From the NCBI GenBank assembly GCA_052387955.1, contig JBQTIQ010000061.1:1-13458 (forward strand): DNA of 13,458 bases. Reading direction: 5' to 3'. Positions 1-6,053 of the stretch are shown piece by piece (the stretch's first letter is position 1; every line of letters starts with the position of its first letter). The notes below the pieces were generated by a model. That model saw only the letters and a list, made by a program, of their open reading frames with translations, was not told where the DNA came from and did not search any database. Position numbers and translations under genes: made by a program. Source of the DNA: JBQTIQ01 sp052387955 (lineage in GTDB: Bacteria; Actinomycetota; Acidimicrobiia; Acidimicrobiales; JACDCH01).

Positions 1-145
1 GCCTGCGGGCGCGCGCGTGGGGGGGGGGGGGGGGTGCGGCGGGGGGGGGGGGGCGCCGGTTTGGGTCCGGGGTCGGGGCCTTTTGGGGTTTGGGGGTGGG
101 GGGGGGGGGCGGGGGGGGGGCCCCGGGGGGCGGGCGGCCGCCCAA
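1..145. repeat. Low-complexity poly-G edge sequence
   Basis: This stretch is dominated by homopolymer G runs: about 16 at 19-34, 13 at 41-53, 12 at 98-109 and 10 at 111-120, broken by single bases. No reading frame here looks like protein beyond glycine-rich nonsense. Complexity recovers at about 145, just before the stop codon of the first gene. Runs of this kind at a contig edge usually mean poor base calling or a misassembled end. A true G-rich (G-quadruplex-like) tract is possible but less likely. Nothing else is visible in it. Confidence 0.7.
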
Positions 146-163
146 GTAGTCCTGGCGTGGGCC

Positions 164-1189
164 CTAAGGCCCGGCGAGAGCGCGCCAGTCGCCCGGCAGC
201 GGCACGATCTGGGCCGGGCCCCGTAGCCGTGCCGCCAAGGCACGGGTGACCGGATGGTCGTCGCGCTCGGGCACGACCAGGACGAGCCGGGCGCCGGGCG
301 CGTGGAAGTGCCGGGCGTCGGCGGCGGCCGGGACCAGGCCGAGGTCGATGCCCACCGACGCTGCCACCACGACGGGCCGGCCGTCCTCGTCGTGGCCGGC
401 GGCGAAGGCGGGCAGCACGTCCTTGACGCTGTCGCGCCGGACCAGTCCGGGGACGGGACGGAGGCGGGCGGCGCCGGCGAGCGCCGGCGTGGCCACCAAC
501 GCCCAGCGCAGCCACCGTTCGGGCACCAGGCGCTTCAACGGGCCCTCGGGGGCGGCCGGATGGCGCTGGCGGCGCACGGTGGCCACGGCAATGGCGACCG
601 CCTCCGCCGGCGGCAGACCGCCGTGGAGCATCGCGAACGCGTCACGGTCGTGACGCCCGACGCCGACGTCGATGCGCGGGCCCTCCTCGGTGACGACGAC
701 GGTGGCGATCTCGAGGCCGAGCACCTCGCCCTTGACCTCGCCGTGCTCGACGACGACGTCGGCCCCGGCATCGGCCAGCACGGGGGCCAAGGCGAGAGCG
801 GGCGCCGGTGCGTCGGCCGGTGCGTCGGCCGGAGCGGCGGCGGGCTCGGGCTCGGCCCGGCCCAGGTCGCGGCCCTGGGCCCACCACACGGTCGGCCCGT
901 CGGTCAGCTCGCCGGCTTGACGGGCGAGGGTTCCGGCGTCGTCGTCGACGACGACGTTGAGTTCGTCGACCCCGTGTTGGCGAGCCCAGGCCAGCGCCCG
1001 TCCCAGCGCTCGGGCCGGCTCATCGGCAACCAGCACCCATCCCCGGGAGCCGGCGGCCACCAGCGCCGCCCCGCCCGGGAACGACGACAGCTCGCCGGCG
1101 GTGCCGTCGAAGTGGTCGCGCACCAGGGCCCGCAGCTTGGCCCCCGACAACGCCGCCCGGCGCTCGGCGCCGAGCGCATCGCCGTTCAT
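164..1189 (-). CDS. Uncharacterised 341-aa protein downstream of rpmE
   Basis: I do not recognise this family. The chosen ATG at 1189 follows a GGGG stretch 3 bases upstream. Earlier in-frame starts would run into rpmE and give arginine/serine-rich nonsense. Residues 1-110 look like a compact alpha/beta domain (WVLVADEPARALGRALAWAR, then ELNVVVDDDAG). An Ala/Pro/Asp linker follows (about 112-138), partly made by a perfect 12-bp tandem repeat. A second alpha/beta domain spans about 140-341, with alternating strands such as VLGLEIATVVV, VVVAASVGIDLGLV and RLVLVVPERD. There is no signal peptide and no obvious membrane segment. It lies 52 bases after rpmE on the same strand, probably co-transcribed, where many actinobacteria have prfA. 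The stop lies next to the poor-quality edge, so the last residues are less certain. The reading frame is well supported; the function is unknown. Confidence 0.75.
   Translation of the reverse strand: MNGDALGAERRAALSGAKLRALVRDHFDGTAGELSSFPGGAALVAAGSRGWVLVADEPARALGRALAWARQHGVDELNVVVDDDAGTLARQAGELTDGPTVWWAQGRDLGRAEPEPAAAPADAPADAPAPALALAPVLADAGADVVVEHGEVKGEVLGLEIATVVVTEEGPRIDVGVGRHDRDAFAMLHGGLPPAEAVAIAVATVRRQRHPAAPEGPLKRLVPERWLRWALVATPALAGAARLRPVPGLVRRDSVKDVLPAFAAGHDEDGRPVVVAASVGIDLGLVPAAADARHFHAPGARLVLVVPERDDHPVTRALAARLRGPAQIVPLPGDWRALAGP
806..829. repeat. Perfect 12-bp tandem duplication in a coding linker
   Basis: CGGTGCGTCGGC occurs twice in direct succession. On the minus strand it encodes the repeated Ala-Asp-Ala-Pro of the interdomain linker of the unknown protein. 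It is an in-frame duplication that changes only linker length. Confidence 0.8.
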
Positions 1190-1210
1190 CGACCCCGCGC
1201 CCTGGGAAGT

Positions 1211-1225
1211 GCCGCCGTAGGCGGC
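1211..1225 (-). terminator. Short GC hairpin after rpmE
   Basis: GCCGCC-GTA-GGCGGC forms a 6-bp stem with a 3-base loop in the 52-base gap after the rpmE stop. It overlaps an alternative 5-bp hairpin (1224-1237). No U tract follows, so it is at most a weak or Rho-type site, or an mRNA-end stabiliser. In such GC-rich DNA it may also be chance. Confidence 0.25.
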
Positions 1226-1241
1226 GGGAGCGCCCGCAGCG

Positions 1242-1448
1242 CTACTTCTTGCGCCGGCCGTAGCGGCGCTCGAACTTCTCGATGCGCCCGCCGGAGTCGA
1301 CCAGCTTCTGCTTACCGGTATAGAAGGGATGGCACTCGCTGCACAGCTCGACCCGCAGGCTGGGCTTGGTCGAGCGGGTCTCGAAGGTGTTCCCACACGA
1401 GCAGCGCACCGAGGTGACCACGTAATCGGGGTGGATGTCCGCTTTCAT
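1242..1448 (-). CDS. rpmE: 50S ribosomal protein L31, zinc-binding type
   Basis: A small protein of the large ribosomal subunit that helps bridge the two subunits. The 68 residues match the usual length and pattern of bL31: MKADIHPDY at the start, conserved TRST around 24-27, HPFYTGKQK at 40-48 and a basic C-terminus. All four zinc ligands are present (Cys16, Cys18, Cys36, Cys39), so this is the C+ form, normally used when zinc is sufficient. The zinc-free C- paralogue is not in this window. The gene starts 28 bases after the rho stop, in the conserved actinobacterial rho-rpmE order. No Shine-Dalgarno sequence is evident before the ATG. A TACACT hexamer 10 bases upstream may be a -10 element, giving rpmE its own short-leader transcript as well as read-through from rho. 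Confidence 0.97.
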   Translation of the reverse strand: MKADIHPDYVVTSVRCSCGNTFETRSTKPSLRVELCSECHPFYTGKQKLVDSGGRIEKFERRYGRRKK

Positions 1449-1458
1449 GAGGCTGCGC

Positions 1459-1485
1459 AGTGTAGAGGACGACGGCTCATGTCGA
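1459..1485 (-). promoter_or_regulatory. Possible rpmE promoter in the rho 3' end
   Basis: On the minus strand TCGACA (1480-1485) precedes TACACT (1459-1464) with a 15-base spacer, and the rpmE ATG follows 10 bases later. TACACT fits the actinobacterial TANNNT -10 pattern well, but the spacer is short for a -35 partner. An extra promoter would let the ribosomal protein be made independently of rho. This rests on sequence resemblance only. Confidence 0.3.
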
Positions 1486-3285
1486 CACCGACGGGGCCTT
1501 GGCGATCTCGGCCAGGAACTCGTCGTTGGACTTGAACGTCTTCATTCGGTCGATGAGCAGCTCGAGACCGGCGCCGCCCGACCCGCCGCCCTCGCCGCCG
1601 GCGAGGCCCGACAACACCCGTCTCAGCTTCCACACCATCTGCAACTGGAGCCGGGGAAAGAGCAGCTCCTCGTGGCGCGTGGACGATGCGTCGACGTCGA
1701 TGGCGGGGTAGATGCGGCGTTCGGCCAACCGGCGGTCGAGCCGTAGCTCCATGTTGCCGGTGCCCTTGAACTCCTCGAAGATCACCTCGTCCATGCGGCT
1801 ACCGGTCTCGACCAGGGCGGTGGCGAGGATGGTCAGCGAACCGCCCTCTTCGATGTTGCGGGCCGCACCGAAGAACTTCTTGGGCGGGTACAACGCCCCC
1901 GAGTCGACGCCGCCCGACATGATGCGGCCCGTCGCCGGGGCCGCCAGGTTGTAGGCCCGGGCCAGGCGGGTGATGCCGTCGAGGATGATCACGACGTCGT
2001 GGCCGTGCTCGACCATGCGCTTGGCCCGCTCGATCGTGAGCTCGGCCACCTGGGTGTGCTCCTCGGACGGGCGGTCGAACGTCGACGCCGCCACCTCGCC
2101 CCGCAACAGCCACCGCTTCATGTCGGTGACCTCCTCGGGCCGTTCGTCGACCAGCAGCACGATGAGGTGGACATCGGGGCTGTTGATCTCGATCGACCGG
2201 GCGATCTGCTTCATGACCGTGGTCTTGCCCGCCTTGGGCGGCGACACGATGAGGCCGCGCTGGCCCCGCCCGATCGGGCTGATGAGGTCGATGATCCGGG
2301 CCGTCATGTTCGATGGGTCGTCGGCCAGTTCGAGGCGTAGCCGCTGGTCGGGGAACAGCGGCGTCAGGTCCTCGAACTTGCGCCGGTCGCGGGCCAGCTC
2401 GGGGTCCTGGTCGTTGACCGAGTCGATGCGCAGCAGCGCCGGGTTCTTCTCGTTGCGGGAGGCGGGCCGGCTGGCCCCCTTGAGGTAGTCACCCTTGCGC
2501 AGCCCGAACTGGCGGGCCTGCTTGACCGACACGTAGACGTCGTCACGAGACGGCAGGAAACCCTTGAGCCGCAGGAAGCCGTAGCCCTCCTCGCGCAGGT
2601 CGAGGTAACCCTCGACCTCGACCGGTTCGCCCAGGGCAGCCTCGTCCTGGGCCTGGCCCTGGCCCTGGCCCTGGGGCTGGCTTTGGTTGCTGCCCTGCTG
2701 GCCGGGCTGGGCTGGTTGCCCGTCCCGTTCCCGTCCACGGTCGCGGCCCCGGCGCCGGCGCCGGCGGCTGCTGTCGCCCTCGCCCTGCGGGCCACCCTGG
2801 CCCTGTTGAGGACCTTGACCCTGGCCCTCACCCTGCACCTGAGGGTCGCCGTCCGCTCCGTCCCGGCTGCTCCGGTCGTCCTGGGCCGGGGGCCCTTGCG
2901 CCGGTCCACTGTCGGTGCCGGTACCAGGATCGGCGGCGGCATTGGACCGGCTGCCCGTCGCGTTCGAGGAACGTTTCCCGTCGTCGGCGCTGGGCGTCGG
3001 GGGCGTCGGCCGGGCGCGAGCCTCGCCGGCCTCCGGAGGCGCGGGAGGGGCGGGAAGCGATGCTTCGGCCGCCGTGCGCTCGTCTGCCTCGACGCCGGAA
3101 CCGTTCGCGGCCGTCGGGGCGGGACCGAGATCGGCGCCGGCGAGACGGAGCACGAGGTCGACCAGGTCGGCCTTCTTGGCCCGGGAGGTGGCCTTGCCAC
3201 CCATCGCCTCGACGATGGCGGCCAGCTCGCTGCGGTCCTTCTGCTCCAGCTTCGAGCGTGAGAGTGCGGTGGACTCGACGCTCAT
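1477..3285 (-). CDS. rho: Transcription termination factor Rho
   Basis: Hexameric RNA-dependent ATPase/translocase that ends transcription. The ATG at 3285 is preceded by GAGG with a 6-base gap, giving 602 residues. An upstream in-frame ATG adds 42 residues unlike Rho. Regions in order: Rho N-terminal helical domain (1-50); disordered insert rich in Gly, Gln, Arg, Asp (about 54-217) with a basic patch RRRRRRGRDRGRER near 174; cold-shock-like RNA-binding domain (about 218-300, EGYGFLRL); ATPase core with Walker A PPKAGKTT (349-356), DERPEEVTDM (380-389), Walker B VVIILDGITRLARAYN (431-446), Q-loop and R-loop region SGGVDSGAL and EEFKGTGNMEL, and C-terminal KTFKSNDEFL. The insert is typical of actinobacterial Rho. 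Odd features: Gly437 where most Rho proteins have Ser after the Walker B Asp, and a glycine-rich AGGEGGGSGGAG insertion at 562-573. It is followed closely by rpmE. Confidence 0.98.
   Translation of the reverse strand: MSVESTALSRSKLEQKDRSELAAIVEAMGGKATSRAKKADLVDLVLRLAGADLGPAPTAANGSGVEADERTAAEASLPAPPAPPEAGEARARPTPPTPSADDGKRSSNATGSRSNAAADPGTGTDSGPAQGPPAQDDRSSRDGADGDPQVQGEGQGQGPQQGQGGPQGEGDSSRRRRRRGRDRGRERDGQPAQPGQQGSNQSQPQGQGQGQAQDEAALGEPVEVEGYLDLREEGYGFLRLKGFLPSRDDVYVSVKQARQFGLRKGDYLKGASRPASRNEKNPALLRIDSVNDQDPELARDRRKFEDLTPLFPDQRLRLELADDPSNMTARIIDLISPIGRGQRGLIVSPPKAGKTTVMKQIARSIEINSPDVHLIVLLVDERPEEVTDMKRWLLRGEVAASTFDRPSEEHTQVAELTIERAKRMVEHGHDVVIILDGITRLARAYNLAAPATGRIMSGGVDSGALYPPKKFFGAARNIEEGGSLTILATALVETGSRMDEVIFEEFKGTGNMELRLDRRLAERRIYPAIDVDASSTRHEELLFPRLQLQMVWKLRRVLSGLAGGEGGGSGGAGLELLIDRMKTFKSNDEFLAEIAKAPSVST
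2647..2676. repeat. Hexamer tandem repeat coding Gln-Gly in the Rho insert
   Basis: Five consecutive 6-base units of the form CTGGNN, the middle three identical (CTGGCC). On the minus strand they encode the GQGQGQ stretch near residues 204-213 of Rho. Such arrays can change length by slippage without breaking the frame, so the disordered insert could vary between strains. Confidence 0.8.
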
Positions 3286-3570
3286 CCGGTACCTCGTTTC
3301 TCGGAAGATCCTTGGTGAGGGTCTGGTGGACACGCCCGCCGGAGGGGACCCCGTTCGGGGGAAGGAACACAAGGGATCGGAAGGGGACCACGCCGACGGC
3401 GGCACGATCATCCCCCCGGGGCGTCAACCCCTCCGACCGCGTAACCAGGCGGTGGCTGGGTCGGGCGCCGGCGCTCGCCCGCCCTACCGGGCGGTCTGCG
3501 CCCGATCATGGTAGCGATCAGCGGCACAAACGGGCAAGCACCCGCCGGTTCGTCCCGTCGTCGGTCAGCT
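3286..3570 (-). promoter_or_regulatory. rho 5' region with nested GC hairpins
   Basis: This 285-base gap separates the phosphatase stop from the rho start. On the minus strand it holds GC-rich inverted repeats: a 6-bp stem CCGCCC/GGGCGG with a 4-base loop (3479-3494), and beside it CGGGCG...CGCCCG around the palindrome GCGCCGGCGC. Nearer rho there is an unstructured pyrimidine-rich stretch and then the GAGG ribosome site. I could not find a convincing -35/-10 pair. The length suggests a long rho leader, which in other bacteria serves autoregulation. That role is inferred here. Confidence 0.3.
3479..3494 (-). terminator. Hairpin after the SpoIIE-type phosphatase gene
   Basis: A perfect 6-bp GC stem with a TACC loop, about 77 bases past the phosphatase stop in the direction of transcription. 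No T run follows, so it is not a classical intrinsic terminator. It could mark an RNA 3' end or be part of the rho leader. Confidence 0.3.
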
Positions 3571-4746
3571 TCAACCCGGCACCGGGCCTTCCCAGCGCAA
3601 GAGGACCACGGTGGCATCGTCGGCCAGATCGGCGTTGCGGTGCTCCAGGACACTGCGGACCACCAGCCGCACCACCTCCTCGGGCTGCACGAGGTCGGAG
3701 GCCTGGCCGTGCACGACCTCGATGAGCCGTTCGAAACCGAAATCCTCCCCGTCAGGGGTACGGGCGTCGGTCACCCCGTCGGTGTACAACAGCACGCAGT
3801 CACCCGGTTCGAGGGCCTCGGAGGCGACATTCGGTGTGCCTTCGAGGAGCCCCCAGGGCGGCGTCGGCCGGCAGTGGAGCTCACCGACGACCCGCCCGGC
3901 GCGGATCAACAGGGGCGGCGGGTGCCCGGCGTTCGTCCACGTGAAGATGCCGGTCCCGGTGTCGATGCGACCGAGCAACCCGGTCACGAACGTCTCGCCC
4001 CGGTACTGGGCCGTGATCGTCTCCGACAGCGTGTCGTGCATGGCCACGAGCGAGCGGGCCTCGCGACGGTCGTGGCGGTAGGAGCCCAGGGCCAGCCCGG
4101 CGACGACCGCCGAGGTGAGGCCGTGGCCCATGGCGTCCATGATGGCGAAATCGAAGACCGGGCCGTTGGCGGCGTAGTCGAAGCAGTCGCCCCCCACGTC
4201 GTAGGCGGGCTCGACCAGCCCGGCCACCGAAACCGTCCCCGTCTTCAGGACCAGCGGCGGGAGCAGGTCCCACTGCATGCTGGCGGCCAGGCTCATTCGG
4301 TGGCGCCGGCGGTAGAGGTTGTAGAGGTCGGTACAACGGGCGTGGGCCGCGATCAGGTAGCCGGCGAGCAGGCCCAGCTCTTCGCACGCCTCCAGCACCG
4401 TGTCGTCGGCCTCCGCCACCGTGAGAGCGACGACCCCGGTCCGGTCGGAGCCCTCGACGATCGGCACCCATGCCCGGGCCCCGCGCTCGCGCGCCGCGGT
4501 CACGACCCGCTGGTCGATGAACGCCCGCCCCGCCATCGTGGCCGCGACCGCTTCGCTGGTCGGTACCTCGGCATGGGTGGACCGGTCCGGGAGCGGTTCG
4601 AGGACGGTCTGGCCGAAGTCGATGAGGTAGACCACGACGTCGTCGGCACCGAGGTCGGCGGCGGCCTGGGCCAGGATCTCGGGGACCGACGCAGGGTCCG
4701 ACTGCCGGGCGCTCCGCAATGCGGCGCCGAAGTCGATGCGAGCCAC
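3571..4746 (-). CDS. GAF-domain SpoIIE/PP2C-type serine phosphatase
   Basis: Predicted cytoplasmic metal-dependent Ser/Thr phosphatase of the SpoIIE/RsbU group, which usually dephosphorylates anti-anti-sigma (STAS) proteins in partner-switching. The 391 residues hold a GAF-like sensor domain (about 20-140) and the phosphatase domain (about 165-386). The four metal-site motifs are intact: YDVGGD (Asp187), IMDAMGHG (Asp204), YTDGVTD (Asp323) and ADDATVV (Asp377); NAGHPPPLL at 272-280 is also typical. There is no membrane segment, so the signal is probably soluble. An in-frame TGA just upstream makes the GTG at 4746 the farthest start. No clear ribosome site precedes it. It sits between the threonine genes and rho, where I know of no such gene in the classical actinobacterial cluster. 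No STAS protein or anti-sigma kinase is in the window, so its target is unknown. Confidence 0.9.
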   Translation of the reverse strand: MARIDFGAALRSARQSDPASVPEILAQAAADLGADDVVVYLIDFGQTVLEPLPDRSTHAEVPTSEAVAATMAGRAFIDQRVVTAARERGARAWVPIVEGSDRTGVVALTVAEADDTVLEACEELGLLAGYLIAAHARCTDLYNLYRRRHRMSLAASMQWDLLPPLVLKTGTVSVAGLVEPAYDVGGDCFDYAANGPVFDFAIMDAMGHGLTSAVVAGLALGSYRHDRREARSLVAMHDTLSETITAQYRGETFVTGLLGRIDTGTGIFTWTNAGHPPPLLIRAGRVVGELHCRPTPPWGLLEGTPNVASEALEPGDCVLLYTDGVTDARTPDGEDFGFERLIEVVHGQASDLVQPEEVVRLVVRSVLEHRNADLADDATVVLLRWEGPVPG

Positions 4747-4795
4747 CGGGCGCGGTCAGTCGGTCCGGTGGGGCTGGGGCCCGCACCCATCGCCG

Positions 4796-4815
4796 GCGGG
4801 CGAGCTGGCGCCCGC
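4796..4815 (-). terminator. Possible hairpin after the ApgM-type gene
   Basis: GCGGGC and GCCCGC form a 6-bp stem around an 8-base loop in the 103-base gap between the phosphomutase-family stop and the phosphatase start. No U tract is present. It may separate the threonine genes from the phosphatase, but similar stems arise by chance at this GC content. Confidence 0.22.
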
Positions 4816-4849
4816 GCCGTTGCCCTGAAGCGCTGGCGGCACTCGCATT

Positions 4850-6010
4850 TCAGGCCGAGGCGCCGGCGCCGCTGACGAGACGGCCCATCAGCGAGTGGCC
4901 GGCCACTGCGGTGGCCAGCGCGGTGGCCGGCTCGCTGTACACCCCTCCGGCGCCGGCCCGGGCCGAGTCGACGAGCAGGTACGGCACCGACTCAGTGGTG
5001 TGGGTGCGGAGCCGGACCGGCGTCGGGTGGTCGGGCAGCAGCAGCATCCGCCACGGGCCCATGTCGTCGAGGCCCTCGACCAGCCCGGCCAGGATGCGAC
5101 GGTCCCATGCCTCGAGCGCGTCGAGCTTCGCCTCGAGGTTGCCGGCGTGGCCGGCCTCGTCGGTCGCCTCCACATGGACCAGGAACAGGTCACGTCCACC
5201 GGCCAAGGCGGCCAGCGCGGCGTCGCGCTTGCCCTCGTAGTTGGTGTCGTACCAGCCCGTCGCCCCCTCGACCTCCACCACGTCGACCCCCGTGAGGATG
5301 CCGAGGCCGCGGACCAGGTCGACCGCGGTGCACAGGCCGGCGTCGAGGCCGAAGACGTCACGGAAGGCGGGCATGACCGGCTGGAACCCCTGGCCCCACA
5401 GCCACACCTGGTTGGCCGCGAGCCCGGCGCCGGCCACGATCGGCCGGGACGCGTCCATGATCGCCTGCAGCCTCGCCGCCGCCGGCCCGGTCGGGCCCTG
5501 GGCCGGCCGGCCGGTGAGGTCGTGGGGCGGGACGCAGTCGGCGTCGGCCCACTCCGCCGGCGCCACCAGCACGTGCCGGTACTGCACGCCGGCGTGGAAC
5601 TCGACCCCGTCGCCGCCCAGTTCGTCCTGCAGGGCCTCGATGACGGCGGCGGCGGCGGGTGACGACGGGTGACCGCCGGCGAAGTCGACCATGGTGCCGT
5701 CGGCGCCCACGGTGACGAGGTTGCACCGGTAGGCGACCTGGTCGTCGCCCAGGCGCAGGCCGAGAGCGGCGGCCTCGATCGGGGCCCGGCCGGTGTGGAA
5801 CCGGGATGGGTCGTAGCCCAGGATCGACATGTTGCCCACGTCGCTGCCGGGCGCCATGCCGGCGGGGATGACCGCGGCCCGCCCCACTTCGCCCCGCGCC
5901 GCCAGGGCCGCCAGGGTCGGCATCGACGCCGCCTCCAGCGGGGTCCGGCCGTCGAGCTCGTCGATGGGCTCGTCGGCGCAGCCGTCGGGAACGCACACGA
6001 CGTACTTCAT
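4850..6010 (-). CDS. ApgM-type phosphomutase family, proposed homoserine kinase
   Basis: Alkaline-phosphatase-superfamily protein of 386 residues, closest by eye to the archaeal-type cofactor-independent phosphoglycerate mutases and to the 'proposed homoserine kinase' subgroup (TIGR02535) found beside thrC and hom. Visible site residues: DGCAD with Asp9; nucleophile Ser56 in APGSDVGNMSILGYDP; metal ligands Asp284 and His288 (EATDEAGHAGN), Asp327-His328 (LLLPDHPTP) and His337 (RTHT). A Thr sits where the family usually reads EAPDE. The ATG at 6010 has a GGGGGAG-type site just upstream. It follows thrC by 43 bases and occupies the slot of thrB in the classical argS-lysA-hom-thrC-thrB-rho order. 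No GHMP kinase is present. I therefore infer it makes O-phosphohomoserine. Glycolytic mutase activity remains possible. The family is certain; the substrate is inferred. Confidence 0.88.
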   Translation of the reverse strand: MKYVVCVPDGCADEPIDELDGRTPLEAASMPTLAALAARGEVGRAAVIPAGMAPGSDVGNMSILGYDPSRFHTGRAPIEAAALGLRLGDDQVAYRCNLVTVGADGTMVDFAGGHPSSPAAAAVIEALQDELGGDGVEFHAGVQYRHVLVAPAEWADADCVPPHDLTGRPAQGPTGPAAARLQAIMDASRPIVAGAGLAANQVWLWGQGFQPVMPAFRDVFGLDAGLCTAVDLVRGLGILTGVDVVEVEGATGWYDTNYEGKRDAALAALAGGRDLFLVHVEATDEAGHAGNLEAKLDALEAWDRRILAGLVEGLDDMGPWRMLLLPDHPTPVRLRTHTTESVPYLLVDSARAGAGGVYSEPATALATAVAGHSLMGRLVSGAGASA

Positions 6011-6053
6011 CGCTCCCCCGTCGGGCCTCGGACGCCGGCGACTCGGACCATGG

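Noticed and set aside
1..145. G-quadruplex or telomere-like element
   Set aside because: Irregular homopolymers confined to the window edge fit an artefact better than a functional element.
164..172. Terminator GGGCC-CTAA-GGCCC at the first stop codon
   Set aside because: Only a 5-bp stem overlapping the stop, in GC-rich sequence next to unreliable bases; no U tract.
254..1417. 387-codon plus-strand open frame
   Set aside because: Antisense to the unknown protein and rpmE, which have better coding signals and, for rpmE, a definite family.
3508..4875. 455-codon plus-strand open frame
   Set aside because: Antisense to the SpoIIE-type phosphatase, whose motifs are complete.
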